Positions 28,096 through 40,187 of a stretch of DNA of 64,000 nt are shown here, in pieces (within the stretch, counting starts at the first letter, position 1; the number at the start of each line of letters is the position of its first letter). Made by a program: the position numbers and the translations under genes. The DNA comes from Campylobacter lari subsp. lari. GTDB taxonomy: Bacteria; Campylobacterota; Campylobacteria; Campylobacterales; Campylobacteraceae. Below the pieces are notes generated by a model. The model had not been told where the DNA came from. It worked only from the letters and a program-made list of their open reading frames with translations, and ran no database searches. Location: assembly GCF_013372185.1 (NCBI RefSeq), contig NZ_CP053830.1:1364001-1428000 (forward strand). Direction: 5' to 3'.

Positions 28096-31000
28096 TTAAT
28101 TCTGGTTATTCTCTATAATTTTTATTTCTTCTTCGTTTAGGTTGTAAAGTTTATAAACGATAGAGTTTATTTTATCTTCTTGGATTTTGGTGTTTGCTTT
28201 TTTGTCTTGTTCTTTAACTTTTAAAATCTCATCAACTAAGCTTATAAGCTCGTTTGCTAGTTTTTCATTTTTAGAATTTATTTTTGGTATGCAAAATTTT
28301 TCTATATAAGCTGGCTTAATCCTATAAAATCCACCTCTCATCACAACGCTAGTTTTTTGCAAAAACCACCAAGTTAATGATGAATTTAAAATAGCTATTA
28401 AATACTTATAATCTAAAGTTTTATATTTTTCATTTCTAACATAACCATAAATAGTAGTAGTGAAATAAAATTTTCCGAGATTATCAAAAGCAAAATGAGT
28501 ATTATTACAAATATCTGGACAAAGTAATTTTTCTTTATCAAATAATGTTTGATTTTTTGGATAAATATATCTCCACCATAAATCATCATTAGACAATCTT
28601 CCATTTTCTCTTGCTCTTAAAACATTTTCACACTCTTTTAAATAACTCCAAGCTTTTGGAAATTTAGCTTTTAATTCTTTTTCATCATAAAGAGACATTT
28701 TTGCATTAATATTTGCATCATCTTGTTTATAATAAGGAAATAAAACCATTGAATTTGAAACAAGTTTTTCATATCTATGAAAATTATCACCCATTAAAAG
28801 TGGTTTTAAAATTTCTTTTTCTATCTCCACTTCCTTATTAAGCTCTTTAGAATATCCTTTAACTAGATTTTCATTTTCTTTGCAATCTTTTAAAAAATAA
28901 ACACTATCTTTGCTTGTTTGCAAGCCTACAAAAACCCTAAATAAATCCTTTACCAATATATGTTGATTGATTTTTAAGAAAATTTCTTGATTTAAATTTT
29001 CTTCAAAACTCCAAAATGATGAAGATAGTTTTTTATTGTCTATAATTTTAAAATCTTCTTCTTGTAAATTAAAAATAAAATTTGACATTTCTTCTTTTGA
29101 GTTGATATTTTTATCCGTTTGAATAAATTTCAAATGCGAAGAATTATTTTCAAACCATTGTAAAGCGGTATATGTTGAAGCATCAAAAACCTGAAATTCC
29201 CCAAAAGATATAATCTTGCCAATCTTATCTTTTGCAAATTCTCTTAAATTTAACCCAAAATCAGCATTAATCCATTTATGAGGCATTATAAAAGCGATTG
29301 TTCCTTTATTTTTTATAAGCTTAAAACATTGCTCTACAAACAAAATATATATATCATAATTTTTACTTGCCACTTTAAAATGTTTTTTATAATACTGCGA
29401 TAAATTTTTATCTAACCCTTGTATTCTTATATAAGGTGGGTTACCAATGATGAGATCAAACCCTTGAAAATTCCCGCCCTCATCAAGCACTTCGCTAAAT
29501 TCAAAACGCCATTCAAAAGGATTTGCGCTTTCTAAGTCAAATATACTCTCATAAAGCTTTTTAAGCTTTTTAAATTCTTTCTTAGCTGCACTTTCATCAA
29601 AGTCAAATTCAAACATATTTTTAGAGAAAAATGCTCTAAAATTCTCATCTTTTTCATCTTGTGCTAAAAAATCGCCGTATTTTTTAGAGTATTCATTAGC
29701 GCCGTTGGTAAGTTGCTTGATCTCTTTGGCAAATTTGTCTTTTAAGCAGAAATTTTTAAAAGACTCTTTGAGGTTTTTGATCTCTTTTGCGATGAGAGTT
29801 TTATCGGTGTAAAAGCCTTCTTTGTAGTCTTTGACTATGCGTTTGTATTTATCCATGCGTTCTTTGATGTTGGGGTAGTGAGAAAGGCTTTTGTGAATTT
29901 CAAAATAACTTATAAGCGAATTTCCGCATTTTATGTTGATATCGATGTTTGGTAGGGTTTTAAGATCATGATAGTTTATATCATCAAAGCTTTCATAAAA
30001 GCTATGTTTTAAAAGCTCTATCCAAAGCCTTAGTTTAGTGATCTCACATGAGTTTGGGTTGATATCTACTCCAAAAAGGTTGTTTTCTATGATGTCTTTT
30101 TTACGCTCGAAAAGTTCTTTTTGACAAAGATGGGTTTTGTCTTTGTCAAAATCAGGGCGCTTATACTCTAAAAACTGGCCTTTGTGATTTTGCACTAAAA
30201 TTTCATCATTTTGCACGCTTAGGTAAAAGTCCTCTTCAAACAAACCAAGCTCATAATGCACCATAAGCATGGCATTTAAAGCTGAAACTAAAAAATGCCC
30301 ACTTCCCACCGCAGGATCGCAAATGCGTATGGAATTTAGCAAGGCTAGTTTTTGTTCTTGAGAGATTTTATCTTGGCGTAGCTGGATTCTTAGCTCACTT
30401 AGCTTGGTGGCATTTAGCTTAAAAGTATGGTTAAACTTATCAAGCACGACTTTTTCTATGCTTGCTTTACACATATATGAAGTGATAAAGCTTGGAGTAT
30501 AAAAACTACCTTCTTTGTAGCCATTTAGCTTTTCAAAGACATTTCCCAAAACGCTTGAGTTGATGAGTTCTTTTTGTTTGATGAGTTCTTCGCTTTGTTC
30601 ATCTGCTCCAAAATCAAAGCTGTCTAAAAACTCAAACAAATACTCAAGCAAGCCTACTTTGCCCTTTTTGCTTTTGCCTTTGTCATCTTTTAGCTGTGTG
30701 TGCGGGTGGTACTCTAGCAAAGCGTCATTTTCTAAAGTAGCGATTTCTAATGTGGTTTTTTCGATGGCTTGTTTTTCAAAAAGCGATGAATTTAAATAAG
30801 GCAAATAGCTAAATTTACTCTGCGCTCTTGTGTGCTTTTCTTTAGCTAAGATATCAAAGAAAAGATGTGAAAGGGTAGTAAAATTTGGAATTTTTTCGTA
30901 GTTTAGAAATTTAAGGGTTTTATCATCGTTAAATCTAACCAAATTAGACTCTATAAGCTTTAAAAATAAAATGCGATTTAACCAAAGTATGATGAATTTT

Positions 31001-31896
31001 AACACCTCTTCAAAATCATGCTTTGGGAGTTTGCTCGCTATGAGATGATAAAGCGTGCCTTGGGTTTGTTTGCTTTGCTCACTTTGTGTGATGATGAATT
31101 TAGAAAGCTGTTTGCTCTCGCTTAAACCTAAGATGTATAAAAGCTCTTTATAAAATGCGTTGTTTAGTGAGTTTGCGTCATTTGGACTAAATTCATTTAG
31201 CAAAAAGTCTCTATGAAAGGTTTTAAAAATGCTTGCTAGGTTTTTGAAATTTGACTTTTGCTTGTCTTTTAAAAATGCCAAGTCGATGAAAAAGCCTTTT
31301 AAGCTTTCTTTGGAATTTTCTATGAGTTTGGCTGCTTCTTTGTAAAATTCTTCCGTGTTGCCCTTAAAGAGTGAATTTTGGCTAGTAAATTCTTTATAAA
31401 GTTTTTTAAATTCAGAATTTTTGTAAAAAAGCTCTTCAAATTCACTAGCTTTAAAAATATAAAATTTATAAAAATCAGTGATGATGATAAATTTAAGCGA
31501 AAAAGAATGCTCTCTATTTCTAAAATAATACAAAATAGCCTCGTGCAAGGCTTTGGAATTTGGCTTAGTATCGCTTATAAATTCTTTTGAATTTGGCTTT
31601 TTAGCTTCGATAAGAACTTCTAAGTCCTTGCTTAACTCATCTTTGATGATGGCTAAGTCTATCTCGCTTTTGCCTTTTTGTTTTGACTTTACAATGCTTT
31701 TAAAATTTAATTTTGTTAAAAACACGCTCAAAGCATTAGCTACTAAATAATCTTCATTTTGCTCATGAAATTCACAAAGAATTTGCATGTACTCGCTTAA
31801 TATTTTTGAAAATTTTTCAAAATCATCTTTTAGAATTTGCTTTTTGCGGTAGTAGGGGTTGAAAAAATCTTTTTCATTTAACAAAGTAAAGTGCAT
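28096..31896 (-). CDS. Type IIG restriction-modification enzyme (fused nuclease and N6-adenine methylase)
   Basis: 1266-residue single-chain enzyme. The N-terminus has a PD-(D/E)xK-type nuclease centre, KSEIDLAIIK (E78, D80) followed by EVLIEAKKP (E97, K99). A long helical domain follows. The gamma-type N6-adenine methylase has motif X-like GSFYTPSFITSYMC (463-476), motif I DPAVGSGHFL (527-536), FGVDINPNSCEITKLRLW (608-625) and motif IV LIIGNPPYIRI (815-825). The last 300 residues should carry target recognition. One protein is therefore expected to methylate and cut; the recognition site cannot be predicted. No homopolymeric phase-variation tract was seen. AAAGG precedes the ATG. It heads a three-gene unit with two pentapeptide-repeat membrane proteins. 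Confidence 0.93.
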   Translation of the reverse strand: MHFTLLNEKDFFNPYYRKKQILKDDFEKFSKILSEYMQILCEFHEQNEDYLVANALSVFLTKLNFKSIVKSKQKGKSEIDLAIIKDELSKDLEVLIEAKKPNSKEFISDTKPNSKALHEAILYYFRNREHSFSLKFIIITDFYKFYIFKASEFEELFYKNSEFKKLYKEFTSQNSLFKGNTEEFYKEAAKLIENSKESLKGFFIDLAFLKDKQKSNFKNLASIFKTFHRDFLLNEFSPNDANSLNNAFYKELLYILGLSESKQLSKFIITQSEQSKQTQGTLYHLIASKLPKHDFEEVLKFIILWLNRILFLKLIESNLVRFNDDKTLKFLNYEKIPNFTTLSHLFFDILAKEKHTRAQSKFSYLPYLNSSLFEKQAIEKTTLEIATLENDALLEYHPHTQLKDDKGKSKKGKVGLLEYLFEFLDSFDFGADEQSEELIKQKELINSSVLGNVFEKLNGYKEGSFYTPSFITSYMCKASIEKVVLDKFNHTFKLNATKLSELRIQLRQDKISQEQKLALLNSIRICDPAVGSGHFLVSALNAMLMVHYELGLFEEDFYLSVQNDEILVQNHKGQFLEYKRPDFDKDKTHLCQKELFERKKDIIENNLFGVDINPNSCEITKLRLWIELLKHSFYESFDDINYHDLKTLPNIDINIKCGNSLISYFEIHKSLSHYPNIKERMDKYKRIVKDYKEGFYTDKTLIAKEIKNLKESFKNFCLKDKFAKEIKQLTNGANEYSKKYGDFLAQDEKDENFRAFFSKNMFEFDFDESAAKKEFKKLKKLYESIFDLESANPFEWRFEFSEVLDEGGNFQGFDLIIGNPPYIRIQGLDKNLSQYYKKHFKVASKNYDIYILFVEQCFKLIKNKGTIAFIMPHKWINADFGLNLREFAKDKIGKIISFGEFQVFDASTYTALQWFENNSSHLKFIQTDKNINSKEEMSNFIFNLQEEDFKIIDNKKLSSSFWSFEENLNQEIFLKINQHILVKDLFRVFVGLQTSKDSVYFLKDCKENENLVKGYSKELNKEVEIEKEILKPLLMGDNFHRYEKLVSNSMVLFPYYKQDDANINAKMSLYDEKELKAKFPKAWSYLKECENVLRARENGRLSNDDLWWRYIYPKNQTLFDKEKLLCPDICNNTHFAFDNLGKFYFTTTIYGYVRNEKYKTLDYKYLIAILNSSLTWWFLQKTSVVMRGGFYRIKPAYIEKFCIPKINSKNEKLANELISLVDEILKVKEQDKKANTKIQEDKINSIVYKLYNLNEEEIKIIENNQN

Positions 31897-31923
31897 TTTT
31901 AACCTTTATAAAGAATATTTTGT

Positions 31924-31929
31924 ATTTTA
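31924..31929 (-). promoter_or_regulatory. Probable -10 box for the restriction-modification unit
   Basis: On the minus strand TAAAAT lies about 28 bases before the ATG at 31896. It is preceded by a T-rich stretch (AAATTTTAG) and a TTTAAAGT-like -35 region, the pattern typical of Campylobacter housekeeping promoters. An AAAGG ribosome site lies between it and the start codon. Confidence 0.45.
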
Positions 31930-32033
31930 CTAAAATTTACTTTAAAGGATTAAGAAAGAAATAGTTGAATAATTATAATTTATACTATTTCAACACTAAA
32001 ATCATGCATATCTTAAATATAGCCACAACCAAT

Positions 32034-32069
32034 CCACCCAATAAGCCATTAAAACAATTCAATAGTCAA
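32034..32069. repeat. 36-bp direct repeat, copy 1
   Basis: Begins CCACCCAATAAGCCATTAAA and matches 32305-32340 at all but one position (T versus C near the end). It is non-coding; the two copies are about 270 bases apart, suggesting a local duplication. Confidence 0.9.
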
Positions 32070-32304
32070 CCACCCAAAAAACCAAAAGCTAAATCATTTA
32101 AAACTCATAAAATAAAAAGCTATAATCAATTAAGAGTCATAACACAAAGAAACACAATCTAAAAATTAAAACAAATTTAACAAACCGATAAAGAACAAAA
32201 AAAATCCACAAACCAAAAACATAAGCAATAAAAAATAAAAAACCAAATTTATCAAATTTGTTATAAACATTTCAAATTTAAAACAACTAAATCCTCAAAC
32301 CAAA

Positions 32305-32340
32305 CCACCCAATAAGCCATTAAAACAATTCAATAGCCAA
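32305..32340. repeat. 36-bp direct repeat, copy 2
   Basis: Second copy of the element at 32034-32069, with one mismatch. Confidence 0.9.
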
Positions 32341-32607
32341 CAACACAAATCTAAAGCATAAAAAATAATACATAAAACTAAAAAAAATTAAAAATAAAAT
32401 AGAATAACCAATAAATAACTAAAAAACGCATAAAACTAAATTTTATAAAATAATAAAAAATAACAATAAATACTCTATCTAACCAGCACAAATTAATTAA
32501 AAATTTTCACAATAAAAACATAAACAACTAAAAACTAGAAATTTAAAAACCATAAAAAAATAAAATAACAAACCTAAGAACCATAAAAAAATTTAAAAAT
32601 AAAAAGC

Positions 32608-32798
32608 ACTATAAATTAAACTATAAATTAAACTATAAATTAAACTATAAATTAAACTATAAATTAAACTATAAATTAAACTATAAATTAAACTATAAAT
32701 TAAACTATAAATTAAACTATAAATTAAACTATAAATTAAACTATAAATTAAACTATAAATTAAACTATAAATTAAACTATAAATTAAACTATAAATTA
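32608..32798. repeat. 12-bp tandem repeat array, about 16 copies
   Basis: The unit ACTATAAATTAA is repeated head to tail for 191 bases with no mismatch until the last base of the final unit. It has no spacers, so it is not a CRISPR. It is non-coding. Perfect identity between copies suggests recent slippage expansion, so the copy number is likely to vary among strains. Confidence 0.98.
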
Positions 32799-33014
32799 TG
32801 AATAATTAAGAACTACAAGAAAGAAACACAAGAAATATAATCTAAAATAATAAAAATATAAAAATAATGTCACAAACAAAAATATCCAAAATAAAATAAC
32901 CCAACTAAAACCCAAACTAAGCAAATAACTAAATTTTATAAAAACTAAAATAATAACTAACAATAAAAACAAACGTAAGATTATGTATAAAGTAAGAATA
33001 ATAAGAGAATTAAC

Positions 33015-33134
33015 AAGTCCGCAATGAGCTACTTTCCCCCTGCCAGTAAGGCGTAGTATCATCACCCACGATGTGCTTAGCTTCTTGGTTCGGGATGGGA
33101 CAAGGCGTCTCCACATCTGTATAATCACGGACAT
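33015..33134 (-). rRNA. rrf: 5S ribosomal RNA
   Basis: On the minus strand the molecule begins near AATGTCCGTGATTATACAGA and ends near TTGCGGACTTG, whose termini pair. Internal stretches CATCCCGAACCAAGAAGCTA and CAGGGGGAAAGTAGC are the conserved 5S core. Ends are estimated to within a few bases. It is the last gene of the rRNA operon. Confidence 0.93.
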
Positions 33135-33376
33135 TGTTATTTAAATATTCTTTTAAAAATTAAATTATAAAAATAATAAATTTAGATTATAAAATATCTT
33201 TATTTTATTTTTTATTTTATGTTTAAATATTTAATTAAACTAAATCACTTTATTATCTTTTTTAAGAATACTTAAAAAACAATGTTAAGAGCAAGTTCTA
33301 ATATAAACTTTACTTGTAAGATTTTATAAGCTAATATAGTTTTCATATAAAAACACTCAAAGCTTTATTAAAAACC

Positions 33377-33394
33377 TTAACAAGGAAGTGATGC
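33377..33394 (-). other. 23S processing stem, 3' arm (partner 36328-36345)
   Basis: TTAACAAGGAAGTGATGC here is the exact reverse complement of 36328-36345 on the other side of the 23S gene. The two arms can form an 18-bp duplex that closes the 23S precursor, the usual RNase III substrate. Confidence 0.85.
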
Positions 33395-33397
33395 TTA

Positions 33398-36310
<2,913 letters not shown>

Positions 36311-36327
36311 ACCTTTTATTCTAAAAC

Positions 36328-36345
36328 GCATCACTTCCTTGTTAA
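36328..36345 (-). other. 23S processing stem, 5' arm (partner 33377-33394)
   Basis: Perfect 18-base inverted partner of 33377-33394, just upstream of the 23S 5' end. Confidence 0.85.
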
Positions 36346-36726
36346 AGTTTTTACAATAAAACCTTACTATCTCAAGACGGAAAGCATTTAAACACTTAAT
36401 AACTAAATATAGCTAATAAGCTGTGAGTTTAAAACTTATCTTTAATCTTTAAAGACTAAAGCAAAGATAATAATAATTTTATTCTTTAACAAGTTCTGTA
36501 AAATTGTTTTTATTAAAACTTGCTTGTGACTCTTAACAATGATAATTCAAATAACTTTAAATAACTAATCTAATATATAAAATATTTTATTATTTATTTA
36601 ATTTAGGTCTTAAAACCTAAAGTAAGTATAATTAATAATTAAAATATTTTTATTTATAAATATATTTAATATACTTACTTTAAGTTTTAAAACTTATATA
36701 TTTATATTGCAAACAAATCTTTTTTA
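36346..36726. other. 23S-tRNA-Ile spacer, no gene seen
   Basis: About 380 bases of AT-rich internal transcribed spacer beyond the 23S processing arm. I see no tRNA, no credible open frame and no repeat. It contains long A/T runs that would form weak hairpins only. Confidence 0.6.
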
Positions 36727-36803
36727 TGGTGGGCCTAACAAGACTTGAACTTGTGACCTCACCCTTATCAGGGGTGCACTCTAACCAGCTGAGCTATAGG
36801 CCC
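36727..36803 (-). tRNA. tRNA-Ile (GAT anticodon)
   Basis: 77-base cloverleaf on the minus strand, starting GGGCCTATAGCTCAGCTGG and ending TAGGCCCACCA with CCA encoded. The anticodon loop CTGATAAG gives GAT. It lies in the 16S-23S spacer of the rRNA operon, co-transcribed with tRNA-Ala. Confidence 0.97.
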
Positions 36804-36810
36804 TTAATAA

Positions 36811-36886
36811 TGGTGGAGAATAGCGGGATCGAACCGCTGACCTCCTGCGTGCAAAGCAGGCGCTCTCCCAGCTGAGCTAATTCCCC
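36811..36886 (-). tRNA. tRNA-Ala (TGC anticodon)
   Basis: 76 bases, minus strand, starting GGGGAATTAGCTCAGCTGGG with the anticodon loop TTTGCAC (TGC) and an encoded CCA. It is the first tRNA after 16S in the spacer, seven bases before tRNA-Ile. Confidence 0.97.
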
Positions 36887-36902
36887 AAAATTAGCTTTTT
36901 CA

Positions 36903-36921
36903 TCAATCTTTGAAATCTAAA
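36903..36921 (-). other. 16S processing stem, 3' arm (partner 38659-38677)
   Basis: TCAATCTTTGAAATCTAAA is the exact reverse complement of 38659-38677, on the other side of 16S. The 19-bp duplex, with weaker pairing beyond it, would close the 16S precursor for RNase III cleavage. Confidence 0.85.
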
Positions 36922-36977
36922 CAAGGATGATTGAGTTTATTGAAGTAATAGTTGTGAGACTTATTACTTTGTACTCT

Positions 36978-38491
<1,514 letters not shown>

Positions 38492-38658
38492 AAAAATAAT
38501 TGGATAAGTTTAATCTTTTTCTTCAAAGAAAAAGTATTTTTCAAAGATTAGTAATTAGTAATTAAAATATAAATATAATTAATAATCTTTAGTTTTATTA
38601 ATATAGATTTACATTAAAGATATTATTAAAGTAAATCTCTGGCTCAATCGATCACTTA

Positions 38659-38677
38659 TTTAGATTTCAAAGATTGA
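38659..38677 (-). other. 16S processing stem, 5' arm (partner 36903-36921)
   Basis: Perfect 19-base inverted partner of 36903-36921, about 170 bases upstream of the 16S 5' end in the operon leader. Confidence 0.85.
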
Positions 38678-38723
38678 CTAATAAGATTTGATTAACAATA
38701 TTAATAATTTAAAGAACAAATAC

Positions 38724-38748
38724 TAAAAAATTAAGACAAAAAGTCTTA
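38724..38748 (-). terminator. Small terminator-like hairpin in the rRNA leader
   Basis: On the minus strand TAAGAC-TTTTT-GTCTTA is followed by ATTTTTT. The stem is only six base pairs, but the shape is that of an intrinsic terminator and it lies about 40 bases downstream of the predicted rRNA start. It may be an attenuator or pause site, or chance. Confidence 0.35.
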
Positions 38749-38784
38749 GCTTTTTAAAATCCTTTTGTTTAAAAAGGAAATGAA

Positions 38785-38790
38785 ATTATA
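38785..38790 (-). promoter_or_regulatory. Probable -10 box of the rRNA operon promoter
   Basis: The minus strand reads CTTTTATTGC-TATAAT-TTCATT. A perfect -10 follows a T-rich stretch with a G near -14, as in Campylobacter promoters; no consensus -35 is seen. It lies about 290 bases before the 16S 5' end, leaving room for the leader and processing arm. Confidence 0.6.
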
Positions 38791-39040
38791 GCAATAAAAG
38801 CTTAAAGTTTTATTAATATAGATTGGGTATTTTAAAGAAATTTGTTTTATGGTTTTGCTCAATATGCAAAAATCAGCAAGATTTTCTAACTGTATTTTAA
38901 GTTCTTGATATTGTTATAATTTATCGTAATATTGAAGTATAATTTTCCATATTGCATGTTTTTGTTAGTGGTTATTGTGTTCTTGAATTACTAAAAAACA
39001 TTTTAGATTAAAAAATCAATAACATCATGATAATTTTCTT

Positions 39041-39540
39041 TATCTATAAATGCTTGAAGTTAAATTCAAATAATACTCCATTTTCTCAGGGTAAGCCAAA
39101 GAAAGTGTAAACACAATCACTGTACCGTTAAATTTACTTTCACAATTACCAAATTTAGTCTCAAACAAAAAGTCTTTTTCTAAAAACACAACTTCAATAT
39201 CTGGATTATCATAACTATTTGATTTATCTATTTTAATGTAGTATCACCTCTTAATAATTGCGATATCTACTATCATTCATATTTTCATCGATATATACAA
39301 CTATTATAATCTATCACATCTTTTTTAAATTAATAATACCCTTGACTTGCTAAAATTCCATCTTTTATACACAAAATACATATATCAAAATTTTGTATAT
39401 TAATATTGCACCTTTGGCATACTTTTAATCTTCTGTATTTGGCGTAAATCTCTAAATTTTGAGCCAAAAAGGTATGAAAAAATCTTTTGTTCTTGTATCT
39501 TCTTTAAATTTATCCTTGCAAAAATTTTTGATAATTTTAA
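39041..39540 (-). pseudogene. Decayed protein gene of unknown function with a CxxC pair
   Basis: Reading the minus strand in shifting frames gives protein-like segments in a consistent order: NFCKDKFKEDTRTKD, then FHTFLAQNLEIYAKYRRL and KVCQRCNINIQNFDICILC, then KDGILASQGYY, a stop, FKKDVIDYNS, YIDENMNDSRY, QLLRGDTTLK, then SNSYDNPDIEVVFLEKDFLF and a tail ending YYLNLTSSIYR with a stop at 39041-39043. At least three frame changes and one in-frame stop separate them. Two CxxC pairs suggest a former small zinc-binding part. The parent family was not recognised. It occupies the region between the rRNA promoter and the tRNA operon; 38800-39040 and 39540-39659 show nothing else. Confidence 0.6.
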
Positions 39541-39659
39541 CTTAATATATATTTACTATGGCATTTTACCATTTTATAATATTACAAATTTAACTTATTG
39601 TTATAAATACGATTAAGATGAATATGAAAATTTAAATACTTTTAATAATTTTAAATTAG

Positions 39660-39744
39660 TGGTGCGGATGAAAGGACTTGAACCTTCACGCATTGCTGCA
39701 CCAGATCCTAAGTCTGGCGTGTCTGCCAATTTCACCACATCCGC
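39660..39744 (-). tRNA. tRNA-Leu (TAG anticodon)
   Basis: 85-base class II tRNA with a variable arm, starting GCGGATGTGGTGAAATTGGC and ending CATCCGCACCA. The anticodon loop ACTTAGGA gives TAG. It is last in the five-tRNA operon. Confidence 0.97.
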
Positions 39745-39749
39745 AAAAG

Positions 39750-39826
39750 TGGTACGCTCAAGAGGATTCGAACCTCTGACCTACGGCTTAGAAGGCCGTT
39801 GCTCTATCCAGCTGAGCTATGAGCGC
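39750..39826 (-). tRNA. tRNA-Arg (TCT anticodon)
   Basis: 77 bases, starting GCGCTCATAGCTCAGCTGGA, anticodon loop CTTCTAA (TCT), CCA encoded. The first acceptor pair is a G-U wobble (G1-U72), an uncommon but tolerated feature. Confidence 0.96.
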
Positions 39827-39852
39827 ATAAAATAAAAGTAACAATAGGCTTA

Positions 39853-39929
39853 TGGTGCGCCCGATAGGAATCGAACCCATAACCTACAGATCCGAAGTCT
39901 GTCGCTCTATCCAGTTGAGCTACGAGCGC
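39853..39929 (-). tRNA. tRNA-Arg (TCG anticodon)
   Basis: 77 bases, starting GCGCTCGTAGCTCAACTGGA. The anticodon stem ACAGA/TCTGT holds the loop CTTCGGA, giving TCG. Having TCG rather than the more usual ACG at this CGN-reading tRNA is worth noting. CCA is encoded. Confidence 0.94.
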
Positions 39930-39932
39930 TGA

Positions 39933-40010
39933 TGGGGTGAGTGATGGGAATCGAACCCACGACCCTCAGGACCACAATCTGATGCTCTAACCGACTGAGC
40001 TACACTCACC
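39933..40010 (-). tRNA. tRNA-His (GTG anticodon)
   Basis: The cloverleaf starts with GGTGAGTGTAGCTCAGTCGG. The extra 5' G (G-1) that marks tRNA-His is encoded and pairs with C73 before CCA. The anticodon loop ATTGTGGT gives GTG. Confidence 0.97.
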
Positions 40011-40022
40011 ATTTGCAACAAA

Positions 40023-40100
40023 TGGTCGGGGTGAAAGGATTCGAACCTTCGGCCCCTTGGTCCCAAACCAAGTGCGCTAACCAGACTGCGCTACACCCCG
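40023..40100 (-). tRNA. tRNA-Pro (TGG anticodon)
   Basis: Starts CGGGGTGTAGCGCAGTCTGG, with the anticodon loop TTTGGGA giving TGG, and ends CACCCCGACCA. It is first in the tRNA operon, about 14 bases after the predicted transcription start. Confidence 0.97.
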
Positions 40101-40120
40101 ATATATAAAAATAAAGCGTT

Positions 40121-40149
40121 ATTCTACATAAAAAAATATTAAAAGTCAA
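40121..40149 (-). promoter_or_regulatory. Promoter of the five-tRNA operon
   Basis: On the minus strand TTGACT (40149-40144), a 17-base spacer ending TG, and TAGAAT (40126-40121) make a near-consensus extended -10 sigma70 promoter. A recognisable -35 is rare in Campylobacter, which suggests a strong promoter. It directly follows the terminator of the terC operon. Confidence 0.75.
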
Positions 40150-40150
40150 G

Positions 40151-40187
40151 ATAAAAAATATTTAGCATAAAAAATGCTAAATATTTT
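40151..40187 (-). terminator. Intrinsic terminator after terC
   Basis: A 14-bp perfect stem (40155-40168 with 40174-40187) with a five-base loop, followed on the minus strand by a T-run (TTTTTTAT). It overlaps the terC stop codon. It separates the housekeeping operon from the tRNA promoter immediately downstream. Confidence 0.85.

Larger units (their letters stand above)
31930..33014. other. Gene-free, extremely AT-rich spacer with two repeat families
   Basis: About 1.1 kb between the restriction-modification unit and the 3' end of the rRNA operon. I see no credible coding sequence: the open frames are short, lysine/asparagine-rich and lack ribosome sites. It contains a 36-bp direct repeat and a long 12-bp tandem array, listed separately, plus minor repeats such as AACCATAAAAAAAT (near 32568 and 32578-32592). 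Confidence 0.7.

Noticed and set aside
28096-31896. PglX-type methylase of a BREX system
   Set aside because: The protein has a nuclease motif (D80, E97, K99) at its N-terminus and none of the BREX partner genes (ATPase, phosphatase PglZ, Lon-like protease) are next to it.
31965-32162. 65-residue protein gene in the AT-rich gap
   Set aside because: The translation is low-complexity Asn/Lys, no ribosome site precedes it, and it includes one copy of the 36-bp repeat.
32608-32798. CRISPR array
   Set aside because: The repeats are 12 bases long and contiguous with no spacers, and no cas genes are nearby.
32796-33134. 112-residue protein gene next to 5S
   Set aside because: It runs through the 5S gene and then AT-rich DNA; the hydrophobic composition is what A/T-rich random sequence gives.
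36346-36726. Extra tRNA in the 16S-23S spacer
   Set aside because: No cloverleaf or CCA-preceded acceptor stem was found beyond tRNA-Ala and tRNA-Ile.
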